Part shown: positions 7,518-13,968 of the stretch, in pieces
Layout of the letters: each line of letters starts with the position of its first letter
Numbering within the stretch: the stretch's first letter is position 1
NCBI GenBank assembly: GCA_002399025.1
Contig: DHCV01000016.1
Coordinates: 1-17,050, forward strand
Length of the DNA stretch: 17,050 nucleotides
Reading direction: 5' to 3'
Source of the DNA: Bacteroidales bacterium UBA4893
GTDB lineage: Bacteria; Bacteroidota; Bacteroidia; Bacteroidales; P3
Made by a program: the position numbers and the translations under genes
The notes under the pieces: generated by a model
The model's input: the letters and a program-made list of their open reading frames with translations, nothing else
Database searches by the model: none
Told to the model about the DNA's origin: nothing

Positions 7518-8516
7518 ATGAAAAAGACTTTAAGACTAATAATCTTTCTTTTAATAGGATTAGGATTTATATGGTGGTTTATTTCTAAGCTTTCAGCAGA
7601 GGAGATTAAACAACTATTTGAATCTTTTTCTAATGCCAATTACTTTTGGTTCTTTGTTGCATTATTAGTAAATGTTTTCAGTGCAGTAATTAGAGCCATC
7701 CGTTGGCAACAACTCATTAGTCCAATGGGCTATAAACCCAAGCTAATGCCAACTTTCTTAGCCGTTATGTCGGGCTATTTGACCAATTTGGCAGTACCAC
7801 GTTTAGGAGAAATTGTACGTTGTGGACTATTAAGCAAGAATCAGAAAATTCCTTTTGAGAAAACTGTAGGAACTGTAATTATTGAAAGAACAGTTGATGC
7901 ATTATGCTTTGCATTATTCTTCTTTATAGCCCTAATGATAGAGTTTAATTACATTAAAGACTATGTTTACAATAGTTTCAGCAACATCATCAATTTCTCA
8001 TCCCTAAAGACTATTGCTTTATATGGATTTATAGCTTTTCTTATTCTTTGTTCTATTCTTTTACTTTTCAGAAAGAGGATAATAGGAATGAGATTCTATA
8101 GAAAGATAGTAAAAATTCTTTCAGGATTTATGGAAGGGATTAAATCCATCTTTAAGCTAAAGAACCCACTACTATTTATCTTCAATTCACTCTTTATATG
8201 GTTTCTTTGGATACTTGGAACCTATGTAATATTCCTTTGCTTTGGACAAACCTCACATCTTGCATTTAAAATTGCATTTGTAGCCACAGTTTTAGGAGCC
8301 ATAGGACCAATAGTAACACCAGGAGGAATTGGAATATTCCCAGCCATAATTGCAGAAACACTACTAATGTATGCCATTGTGCGTCCAGTAGGCTATGCAG
8401 CAGGATGGTTGCTATGGATAGTTTCACAGATAGGAATGATTATTTTGGGATTAGTAGGATTTATTTATTTTTCTAAAGGCAAAAAAGAAAATGAAAGAGT
8501 TAGACAAGATACATAA
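7518..8516 (+). CDS. Flippase-like membrane protein (LPG_synthase_TM / YbhN / UPF0104 family)
   Basis: A 332-residue polytopic membrane protein with about eight hydrophobic segments (roughly residues 5-22, 43-60, 77-93, 125-142, 165-184, 216-242, 249-287 and 297-318). Family signatures are PRLGE (94-98) after the third helix, FEKTVGTVIIERTVD (113-127) and TPGGIGIFPA (267-276) in a re-entrant, glycine-rich stretch. These match the membrane part of lysyl-phosphatidylglycerol synthases, but the soluble aminoacyl-transferase domain is absent. Such proteins are usually annotated as flippase-like and are thought to move lipids or lipid-linked precursors across the inner membrane. The substrate is not evident. 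In Bacteroidota this family is often found beside panC/panD, as here. Its last 26 bp overlap the next gene, indicating translational coupling. Confidence 0.88.
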   Translation: MKKTLRLIIFLLIGLGFIWWFISKLSAEEIKQLFESFSNANYFWFFVALLVNVFSAVIRAIRWQQLISPMGYKPKLMPTFLAVMSGYLTNLAVPRLGEIVRCGLLSKNQKIPFEKTVGTVIIERTVDALCFALFFFIALMIEFNYIKDYVYNSFSNIINFSSLKTIALYGFIAFLILCSILLLFRKRIIGMRFYRKIVKILSGFMEGIKSIFKLKNPLLFIFNSLFIWFLWILGTYVIFLCFGQTSHLAFKIAFVATVLGAIGPIVTPGGIGIFPAIIAETLLMYAIVRPVGYAAGWLLWIVSQIGMIILGLVGFIYFSKGKKENERVRQDT

Positions 8517-8985
8517 TAAGATAATATCCTTTGACAACATAGAAAAGCAAGTGTTGAAATGGAGAGAAGAAAACAAAAAGATTGTCTTCACCAATGGTTG
8601 TTTTGACATAATTCATAGAGGACATGTTGACTATCTATCAAAAGCCAAAGACTTAGGCGACATACTAATCATTGGGCTTAACACCGACCTATCAGTTAGA
8701 AACATAAAAGGCAACACACGCCCAATTCAAGACGAAAACTCAAGAGCCATAATCTTAGCCTCAATGCAATTTGTTGATGCCATAGTCTTTTTCTCTGAGC
8801 CAACACCCTACACACTCATTAAAGAAATACAACCAGACATTTTGGTTAAGGGAGCCGACTATAATAAAGAAGATATTGTAGGCTACGACATAGTAAGCCA
8901 AAGAGGAGGCAAGGTGGAGACAATAGAATTTATAGAAGGATATTCCACAAGCAATATTGAAAGAAAAATCAAAAACGCTAACTAA
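8491..8985 (+). CDS. rfaE2: D-glycero-beta-D-manno-heptose 1-phosphate adenylyltransferase
   Basis: A 164-residue cytidylyltransferase-fold nucleotidyltransferase equal to the C-terminal half of bifunctional HldE. It adenylates heptose-1-phosphate to ADP-heptose for lipopolysaccharide core or other surface glycans. Visible motifs are VFTNGCFDIIHRGH (32-45, with the nucleotide-binding HRGH at 42-45), NTRPIQDENSR (75-85), ILVKGADY (117-124) and GYSTSNIERKI (150-160), the equivalent of the ISSTxxI signature. There is no kinase domain, so a separate rfaE1-type heptokinase must exist elsewhere if the pathway is complete. The ATG at 8491 lies inside the flippase gene (26-bp overlap). It leaves a normal leader of about 30 residues before the nucleotide-binding site. 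Codon use differs from the neighbours: Asp is GAC in 11 of 13 cases and Asn is AAC in 8 of 12. Confidence 0.94.
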   Translation: MKELDKIHNKIISFDNIEKQVLKWREENKKIVFTNGCFDIIHRGHVDYLSKAKDLGDILIIGLNTDLSVRNIKGNTRPIQDENSRAIILASMQFVDAIVFFSEPTPYTLIKEIQPDILVKGADYNKEDIVGYDIVSQRGGKVETIEFIEGYSTSNIERKIKNAN

Positions 8986-9011
8986 AATTCTATTTTATTT
9001 CCAAAATGCAC

Positions 9012-9019
9012 TATTTTTG
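9012..9019 (+). promoter_or_regulatory. Bacteroidota -7 promoter box (TATTTTTG) for the DUF1801 gene
   Basis: TATTTTTG followed by C matches TAnnTTTG and lies 45 bp before the ATG at 9064. The expected -33 region (around 8989-8995) is AT-rich with no good TTTG. The box gives the DUF1801 gene its own start separate from the rfaE2 unit ending at 8985. Confidence 0.5.
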
Positions 9020-9063
9020 CAGCAAAACAGAAACAAAATATTAATTTCAATCCTATAATCATT

Positions 9064-9486
9064 ATGGCAAAACTTGCAGAAATTAAGACAAAAGAGAATG
9101 AAGCTTCTGTTATGGAGTATCTCAATAGTTTGGAAGATGAGCAAAAGAAAAATGATTCTATTGCAATTTATAACCTTATGCAAAAAATAGCTGAGGAAGA
9201 AGGCAAAATGTGGGGAGATAGCATAATTGGGTTTAAGAAATATGTTGTTGTGTCTCCTTCCAAACGTAGTGTAGAATGGTTTAAGGTTGGCTTTGCTCCA
9301 AGAAAAAACAATATATCGCTTTATTTTAGTATGATGATGTATGGCGATGATGCTCAAAGTCTAATTGACCAATTGGGCAAAGTGAAATTGGGTAAAGGTT
9401 GCGTATATATTAAAAAACTTAGTGATGTAAATATTGATATCCTTAGTAAGCTGATCTTGATGTCGCTTAAGGATTATTCCTTTTAA
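9064..9486 (+). CDS. DUF1801 domain protein (YdhG-like)
   Basis: A 140-residue cytosolic protein without signal peptide or membrane segments. The order of motifs matches DUF1801: N-terminal ENEASVMEYLNSL, then KMWGDSIIGFKKYVV (about 49-63), EWFKVGFAPRKNNISLYF (about 72-89) and LGKVKLGKGCVYIKKLSDV (about 105-123). It ends with a short helix, DILSKLILMSL. The fold belongs to small proteins related to YdhG/YdeI with no well-established biochemical role, so I assign no function. The ATG at 9064 is the first in frame and sits at a normal distance from the promoter box. It is convergent with mltG: only 18 bp separate the two stop codons, with at best a weak hairpin between. Confidence 0.85.
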   Translation: MAKLAEIKTKENEASVMEYLNSLEDEQKKNDSIAIYNLMQKIAEEEGKMWGDSIIGFKKYVVVSPSKRSVEWFKVGFAPRKNNISLYFSMMMYGDDAQSLIDQLGKVKLGKGCVYIKKLSDVNIDILSKLILMSLKDYSF

Positions 9487-9504
9487 TTAAGCAGTTTTCT
9501 TCGA

Positions 9505-10527
9505 TTAATATATATCCCTCTCGTTTAATGCCTTTTGATATTTTCGTGCATTTGCATAATGCTCGTTAATATTTGCAGTAAAATTATGATTTCCAGAAAA
9601 GTCTTCTTTAGCACAAAAGAAAAGATAATTATGTTTAGAGTAGTTTAGGACTGCATCAATTGAGCTAATACTTGGGATACAGATTGGATTAGGAGGAAGC
9701 CCTGTTCTCTTATATGTGTTAAATGGGGAATCAACTCCAAGCATCTTTCCTGCAATTCTTTTTATTGTAAAATCACCTAAAGCGTATTTAATGGTAGGGT
9801 CTGCCTGAAGTGGCATATTTATTTTTAATCTATTAATATAAACTCCAGCAATAATTGGCTTTTCTGCAACTTGATTGGTCTCCTCCTCAACAATACTCGC
9901 AATTGTCATAGTCTCAATCTTAGTAAATCCAATTTCTTCAAGCTTTACAAGTCTTTTCTTCCAAAAAACCTCTTGCTCCCTATTCATTCTTTTGAAAAAC
10001 TCCTCAACACTAATATCCCAATAGACTTCATAGGTATTTGGAATAAACAATGTGAGTGAGGTTGAGGAATCTAATCCAAACGTACTTAGAAATTCATTAT
10101 CGTTAAGTTTGGAAAGTAAATCTTTCTTGCTAAAAGCTAATTCCTTATCTATCTTTTCTGCAAACTCAGCTTTAGTTCTTGATTTCCCAACAACAAGTCT
10201 TAGTGGAGTTTGGTGTCCATTAGCAAGCATATTTACCAATTGTCCAACACTCATATTATTTCTCACTTCATATCTTCCAGAGTGTATCTCTTCATATCTT
10301 AAGAGTGTGGAGTATGCTTTAAAAACAAAGGTATTAAAAACAATACCCTCTTTCTGAATTATTTCAAGCACATCTTTTTTTGTGCTGTTTGGATAAACAT
10401 AAATATATGTTTTCTCTCCCAATACATCTACTTTAGCACTAAAAAAATAACTCGTGAAGAGGACAATAAAACCTATTACAATCAAAACAGGAATAATCCA
10501 TCCAATATTCTTTCTAAAATAATTCAT
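9505..10527 (-). CDS. mltG: Endolytic murein transglycosylase MltG (YceG-like)
   Basis: It cleaves nascent glycan strands in the periplasm and is thought to set peptidoglycan chain length. The 340-residue product has a short cytosolic N-terminus and one membrane helix (about residues 10-30). A LysM-like region follows (YIYVYPNSTKKDVLEIIQ, then GRYEVRNNMSVGQLVNML). The catalytic domain has FIPNTYEVYW (161-170), ASIVEEET (210-217) with Glu214 equivalent to E. coli Glu218, LQADPTIKYALG, SPFNTYKRTGLPPNPI and a C-terminal GNHNFTANINEH. All core features are intact and length is normal. It is the last gene of a minus-strand set, 19 bp downstream of the GNAT gene. The start at 10527 places the basic residues immediately before the membrane helix, as expected. 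Confidence 0.95.
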   Translation of the reverse strand: MNYFRKNIGWIIPVLIVIGFIVLFTSYFFSAKVDVLGEKTYIYVYPNSTKKDVLEIIQKEGIVFNTFVFKAYSTLLRYEEIHSGRYEVRNNMSVGQLVNMLANGHQTPLRLVVGKSRTKAEFAEKIDKELAFSKKDLLSKLNDNEFLSTFGLDSSTSLTLFIPNTYEVYWDISVEEFFKRMNREQEVFWKKRLVKLEEIGFTKIETMTIASIVEEETNQVAEKPIIAGVYINRLKINMPLQADPTIKYALGDFTIKRIAGKMLGVDSPFNTYKRTGLPPNPICIPSISSIDAVLNYSKHNYLFFCAKEDFSGNHNFTANINEHYANARKYQKALNERDIY

Positions 10528-10546
10528 AATTTTATTGTATTATTAA

Positions 10547-11077
10547 TTATGAGCGTTTTGAAGTTAAGACTTTTTGAAAAACTAAAACATCTAAGTATTG
10601 GTTTTCTTTTCTAATCCAGTCCTTCAAAACAGAGGTTTGTCTATAGTTTGCCTTATTGAAAAGCTTGATGCTTATTGAATTATCTTGTGTAATATGGGCA
10701 AAGAGTTGGTGAAGGTTAAGTATTTCAAAAGCATAATTCTCAATCCAAGCTAATGCATTTAGAGCAATATATCTTCTCCTATAGTCTCCCTCTTCAACGA
10801 AAATCCCTACTCCTGCTCTTGAGTGCTGTGGTTCCAAATCATATAAATCAGCACATCCAACTGTTTTCACAGTTCCATCATCATCCACATCAATCATAAA
10901 ACGAATTTGCTTTACAGCATAAATATCCTCATTCTGTGTACTCTTAACATATTGCTCAATTGCATAATGCGAAAATGGAGCCCTTGTGGAACTAACTCCC
11001 CAAAGAGAATAGGAGTTTTCCCACTTATAAATAATATCGGCATCACTAATCTCAACAGCTCTTAATCGTAGATTCAT
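10547..11077 (-). CDS. GNAT-family N-acetyltransferase
   Basis: A 176-residue cytosolic protein of the RimJ/RimL/SpeG-like GNAT group. It opens LRLRAVEISDADIIYKWEN, the typical first strand and helix; WGVSSTRAPFSHYAIEQYV fills the substrate-side helices. The acetyl-CoA region is VGIFVEEGDYRRRYIALNAL (about residues 90-109), followed by NLHQLFAHITQDNSISIKLFNKANY, given here as two adjoining stretches. The pyrophosphate-binding loop, normally Q/RxxGxG/A, reads RRRYIA, with the first Gly replaced by Tyr; either the loop tolerates this or CoA binding is altered. The substrate is unknown. It lies between a lipoprotein gene (12-bp gap) and mltG (19-bp gap) on the same strand. A GNAT gene close to mltG is, to my knowledge, a recurring arrangement in Bacteroidales, though a functional link is not shown. 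Confidence 0.88.
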   Translation of the reverse strand: MNLRLRAVEISDADIIYKWENSYSLWGVSSTRAPFSHYAIEQYVKSTQNEDIYAVKQIRFMIDVDDDGTVKTVGCADLYDLEPQHSRAGVGIFVEEGDYRRRYIALNALAWIENYAFEILNLHQLFAHITQDNSISIKLFNKANYRQTSVLKDWIRKENQYLDVLVFQKVLTSKRS

Positions 11078-11089
11078 ATTTTTATATGA

Positions 11090-11806
11090 TTATTGTACGT
11101 AAATTGAAAATGTATCATGTTTGTTTTCAAGAGTATAATAAAATGATTGCATATCATGAATATTCTTCCAAACATTTACTCTTTTATCCTTACATAATGG
11201 AACATGAACTAGAAAATAATTATAATCATCACCTATTATTGTATCAACTGTAAATACTTCATAATAATATGGTTCAGTAAAACTATTATCAAAATCATTT
11301 ATTGTGTAACTAATACTATCATTTGGATTATAATATATTTTAAGAAAACCAAATTGATCTCTACTCTTTGCTCTAATATCAAACCTATGATTAGTTATAT
11401 GAAATACATTAGTGTTATTATTATGATAATTGACATGAAATCCACCTTCCTCAAAATGATAATCATCGAAAATATTTCTTGGTTTTATTATCATGTTCTC
11501 AACAGTTGAATAATTATTGCCACCTATTCCAATCTTTTTTGCAATATAAATCTTATAATAACCATTCATGTCGGTGATTGATGCACCTTTTACTGTTTCT
11601 CTTGCGGAGCTGCTATTAAAAAACTCCATACCAAAAGTAAAATCATTATACTCCACATCCATAACCAAACCCACTATTGGTTTGCCTGTGAAGTAATCAG
11701 TTACATTTCCCTCAATATAAGTATCATAATAAACTACCTCCCCTTCGTTATCCTTACAAGAAGAGAAGAAAATAACCAAAGAAAAGATTAAAAATAGATT
11801 TTTCAT
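11090..11806 (-). CDS. Lipoprotein with carboxypeptidase-regulatory-like N-terminal domain
   Basis: The 238-residue product begins with a lipoprotein signal peptide: MKN, a hydrophobic core and the lipobox FSSC with Cys17. The residues after the Cys (KDNEGE) are charged and acid-rich, resembling the lipoprotein export signal that sends Bacteroidota lipoproteins to the cell surface. Residues about 30-90 resemble a transthyretin-like/CarboxypepD_reg beta-sandwich: YIEGNVTDYFTGKPIVGLVM, and later ASITDMNGYYKIYI. The rest is Asn/Tyr/Asp-rich, probably all-beta, and unfamiliar to me. It might be a surface-exposed binding protein, but no ligand can be named. It has a promoter-like box upstream and may be co-transcribed with the GNAT gene and mltG (12-bp and 19-bp gaps). 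The start at 11806 is the only ATG that places the lipobox correctly. Confidence 0.75.
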   Translation of the reverse strand: MKNLFLIFSLVIFFSSCKDNEGEVVYYDTYIEGNVTDYFTGKPIVGLVMDVEYNDFTFGMEFFNSSSARETVKGASITDMNGYYKIYIAKKIGIGGNNYSTVENMIIKPRNIFDDYHFEEGGFHVNYHNNNTNVFHITNHRFDIRAKSRDQFGFLKIYYNPNDSISYTINDFDNSFTEPYYYEVFTVDTIIGDDYNYFLVHVPLCKDKRVNVWKNIHDMQSFYYTLENKHDTFSIYVQ

Positions 11807-11834
11807 ATAGCTATTTGTTTAAAGTTTAATACTG

Positions 11835-11861
11835 CAAATATACTAAAAATTTAAAACCCAA
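11835..11861 (-). promoter_or_regulatory. Putative promoter for the lipoprotein-GNAT-mltG unit
   Basis: On the minus strand TATATTTG (11835-11842) matches the Bacteroidota -7 consensus and is followed by C. A TTG (11859-11861) stands 16 bp upstream of it. That spacing is a little short of the usual 19-21, so the -33 assignment is weak. The box sits 29 bp from the start codon at 11806. Confidence 0.5.
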
Positions 11862-11925
11862 TATATCTTAACTCCAATAATAGGTACCTAAATACTGTAT
11901 CCTCACTACTTGCATTATTTCCCCG

Positions 11926-12030
11926 AATCAAGTTTCAGTAAATTAAAATCAAGTTTTAATAAATTAGAATCAAGTTTCAGTAAATTAGAATCAAGTCTCA
12001 ATAAAATAGAATCAAGTTCTATTGATACAC
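11926..12030. repeat. Five-unit 21-bp tandem repeat in a divergent intergenic region
   Basis: Units begin with AATCAAG at 11926, 11947, 11968, 11989 and 12010, exactly 21 bp apart. Units 1 and 3 differ only at the last base, unit 2 differs by a few C/T and G/A changes, unit 4 by more, and unit 5 keeps only about the first ten bases. The array lies in the 301-bp gap 11807-12107 between divergent genes, with a promoter-like box at either end. Because 21 is a multiple of three, one frame is open on each strand: plus SSFSKLE-type heptads, minus NLLKLDS-type heptads. Neither has an ATG. Two DNA turns per unit would place a bound protein on the same helix face each time. Confidence 0.85.
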
Positions 12031-12069
12031 TATTTTGTAAACTCAAACTTTCATTTAATTAAAAAACAC

Positions 12070-12077
12070 TATCTTTG
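12070..12077 (+). promoter_or_regulatory. Bacteroidota -7 promoter box (TATCTTTG) for the 12108 gene
   Basis: TATCTTTG followed by C matches TAnnTTTG and lies 31 bp before the ATG at 12108. No good -33 TTTG is present at 19-21 bp upstream; TTTC at 12049-12052 is the nearest. It is immediately downstream of the 21-bp repeat array. Confidence 0.55.
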
Positions 12078-12107
12078 CTTTAATTAATAATCAAAATTAG
12101 CATAATT

Positions 12108-12884
12108 ATGAAGAGTTTTATCTTATTAGCATTGGCTTTAAATATTATTTCATTTGGAAGTTTCGCTCAAAATAAATGCAATATTTCAAAGCATTATGAG
12201 GATTTTATTTCAATTGAAACTTCAACTCATAACAATAAAGAATTCTTGATTAAGCAAGTGATTGAAACTAAGCAAGAATATTGTTTCTCTAATTTAGTTA
12301 ATAGAAATATTTCTTTTATTGATTACTTACTTACGAATTTTACTTCAAACACCAATGACAATTCTATTTTGCTTATAAAAGATAGTGCTTCCCAAAGCCG
12401 AGCTTATTTTAAGGAGTTGAGAAATGATAGTTTGTTCAGTTCGGTTATGAATGAACTAATCAGCAAAACAATTGACAAAAATATTGCTAAGGATAGTTTG
12501 AGCATTAATCAGCTACTAAATATTGCTGTTAAGTATTTTTCAATCAACAGACTTACCAAGAATGGGCATTATTCTGGTAGAGTCTGTGTTGGAACAAATG
12601 ATATAAAGAACACAGAAAAGATTAGAAAACCATTTGTGGAAGCTTTTTGCTTTTCATCAATATTAAAGCACTATTCAAGTCAGAAGTATAATCTCTCATC
12701 AGAATTCATTAATGCTATAAAGGAGCTATACACTCTAAATCTTGGGGTTAAGGATGAAGAAAGACTTATTCGAGCTCAAGGTGCTATGTATGTTTTGATG
12801 AAAAAAAATGACAAACTTGTGGATATGCTCAAGAGTGAATATGAAAGTCAAAAAGAATATCTACCTTTTATTTTGATATACTAA
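12108..12884 (+). CDS. Exported protein of unknown function
   Basis: I do not recognise this 258-residue product. It has a clear signal peptide (MKSFILLALALNIISFGSFA with cleavage likely after Ala20 or Gln21), so it is exported to the periplasm or beyond. There is no lipobox and no type IX C-terminal sorting domain. The mature part is mainly charged and helical-looking, for example NKEFLIKQVIETKQEY, DSLFSSVMNELISKTIDK and a C-terminal GAMYVLMKKNDKLVDMLKS. Four Cys residues (24, 59, 160, 181) could form two disulfides. The pattern of short helices late in the chain might be a HEAT-like or TPR-like solenoid, but no repeat is convincing. It is monocistronic in appearance: own promoter box at 12070, and a 117-bp gap with a new promoter after it. 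Its promoter abuts the 21-bp repeat array. Confidence 0.75.
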   Translation: MKSFILLALALNIISFGSFAQNKCNISKHYEDFISIETSTHNNKEFLIKQVIETKQEYCFSNLVNRNISFIDYLLTNFTSNTNDNSILLIKDSASQSRAYFKELRNDSLFSSVMNELISKTIDKNIAKDSLSINQLLNIAVKYFSINRLTKNGHYSGRVCVGTNDIKNTEKIRKPFVEAFCFSSILKHYSSQKYNLSSEFINAIKELYTLNLGVKDEERLIRAQGAMYVLMKKNDKLVDMLKSEYESQKEYLPFILIY

Positions 12885-12927
12885 CAATAAAACTCATACA
12901 ATTATGTACTTTTTAGAGCCTATATGA

Positions 12928-12958
12928 TTGGTAGTTTGAGATAAACTAATTAACTTTG
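12928..12958 (+). promoter_or_regulatory. Promoter for phosphate butyryltransferase
   Basis: TTG at 12928-12930, a 20-bp spacer and TAACTTTG at 12951-12958 (followed by C) fit the Bacteroidota -33/-7 arrangement well. The -7 box lies 44 bp before the ATG at 13002, giving a leader of roughly 35-40 nt. Confidence 0.65.
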
Positions 12959-13001
12959 CAAAAATTTAGAAAGACAATATAAATAGAAAAATTCAAAAGA
13001 A

Positions 13002-13907
13002 ATGATTAGAAAATTAGATCAAATTATTGAAGCAGTTCAGCAAAAAGGTAAGAGAAGACTTGTTGCTGCTTTTGCAAACGACTCACATACAATTGGAGCT
13101 ACATCGATGGCTATTGATTTAGGTATTATTGATGCTACATTAGTGGGAGATATCCCTACCATAAAGAAAATTTGTGAAGAAGAAGGTATTGATGTAAATA
13201 AGTATAAATTAGTTCAAGAGGCTAATGAACAAGCTGCTGCAAATTTAGCAGTTAAGCTTATTAATGATGGAGAAGGCGATTTCTTGATGAAAGGTCTTTG
13301 CACAACAGATAAATATATGCGTGCTATACTTAACAAAGAAACAGGACTAATGCCTGGTGGTAAAGCTGTTTTATCTCACGTTGCAGTTTTTGAAGTACCT
13401 GCCTATCATAAACTTTTAGTTACTTCTGACGTTGCAGTTATCCCTGCTCCAGATTTTAACCAAAAAGTTGCAATAACAAATTATGTAATCAACACTGCAA
13501 AAGTTCTTCAAATAGATACTCCAAAGGTTGCTCTTATTGCTGCTACTGAACAAGTTTCTGTTGGTATGCCAGCTTGCGTTGATGCTGCTGTAATTGCTGC
13601 TATGGGAAATAGAGGACAAATTAAAGGAGCTATTATTGATGGACCACTTGCAATGGACGTTGCTATTGACAAAGAAAGTGTTGAAATCAAAAAACTTAAA
13701 GGTGAAGTTCCAGGAGATGCAGACTGTTTAGTATTCCCTAATATTGAATCAGGAAACGTATTCTACAAAACAGCTACCAAATTTGCTGGAGCTGAATTAG
13801 CAGCTATGGTTGTTGGAGCAAAAGTTCCTTGCGTTTTATCTTCAAGAGGTGACTCAACTAAAACAAAAATGTATTCAATTGCACTTGCAGCTCTTTCTTG
13901 CAAGTAA
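13002..13907 (+). CDS. ptb: Phosphate butyryltransferase (PTA/PTB family)
   Basis: It interconverts acyl-CoA plus phosphate with acyl-phosphate plus CoA; the usual substrate of this subgroup is butyryl-CoA. The 301-residue length matches Ptb, not the longer phosphate acetyltransferases. Recognisable blocks are the N-terminal FANDSHTIGATSMAIDLGII, GDFLMKGLCTTDKYMRAIL, LMPGGKAVLSHVAVFEVP, VTSDVAVIPAPDF, QIKGAIIDGPLAMDVAI, VFPNIESGNVFYKT and the C-terminal VPCVLSSRGDSTKTKMYSIA. The order and spacing fit the family throughout. Butyrate kinase (buk), usually the next gene, is absent; a terminator closes the unit 24 bp after the stop. Either buk is elsewhere or the enzyme serves another acyl-CoA. 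A promiscuous acetyl/propionyl-phosphate role is possible. Codons are cleaner and Ala/Val-richer than the neighbours, consistent with a well-expressed metabolic gene. Confidence 0.93.
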   Translation: MIRKLDQIIEAVQQKGKRRLVAAFANDSHTIGATSMAIDLGIIDATLVGDIPTIKKICEEEGIDVNKYKLVQEANEQAAANLAVKLINDGEGDFLMKGLCTTDKYMRAILNKETGLMPGGKAVLSHVAVFEVPAYHKLLVTSDVAVIPAPDFNQKVAITNYVINTAKVLQIDTPKVALIAATEQVSVGMPACVDAAVIAAMGNRGQIKGAIIDGPLAMDVAIDKESVEIKKLKGEVPGDADCLVFPNIESGNVFYKTATKFAGAELAAMVVGAKVPCVLSSRGDSTKTKMYSIALAALSCK

Positions 13908-13931
13908 GAATAAAGATAACTAAATAAAAAC

Positions 13932-13968
13932 AAAAAAGCTTTAAGACTAATTGTCTTAAGGCTTTTTT
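13932..13968 (+). terminator. Strong intrinsic terminator after ptb
   Basis: Arms AAAAAAGCTTTAAGAC (13932-13947) and GTCTTAAGGCTTTTTT (13953-13968) pair over 16 bp with a single G-U wobble around a 5-nt loop, TAATT. The T-tract continues to 13969. The A-rich ascending arm could also let it act in the minus direction, but no minus-strand gene ends here. Confidence 0.9.

Noticed and set aside
8995..9357. Minus-strand 120-codon frame opposite the DUF1801 gene
   Set aside because: The plus strand carries a clear DUF1801 protein with its own promoter box; the antisense product is basic, His/Phe-rich and unlike any family.
9469..9482. Hairpin AAGGA/TCCTT between convergent DUF1801 and mltG as a bidirectional terminator
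   Set aside because: The stem is only 5 bp, lies inside the coding sequence, and has no long T-tract; too weak to call.
10052..10357. Plus-strand frame opposite mltG
   Set aside because: mltG is intact and unambiguous on the other strand; the Ser/Leu-rich translation is a typical antisense artefact.
11926..12030. CRISPR array
   Set aside because: The 21-bp units are directly tandem with no unique spacers between them and no cas genes are present.
13002..13907. Phosphate acetyltransferase (pta)
   Set aside because: Length (301 residues) and motif order fit the shorter Ptb subgroup better, although substrate choice within the family cannot be proved from sequence.
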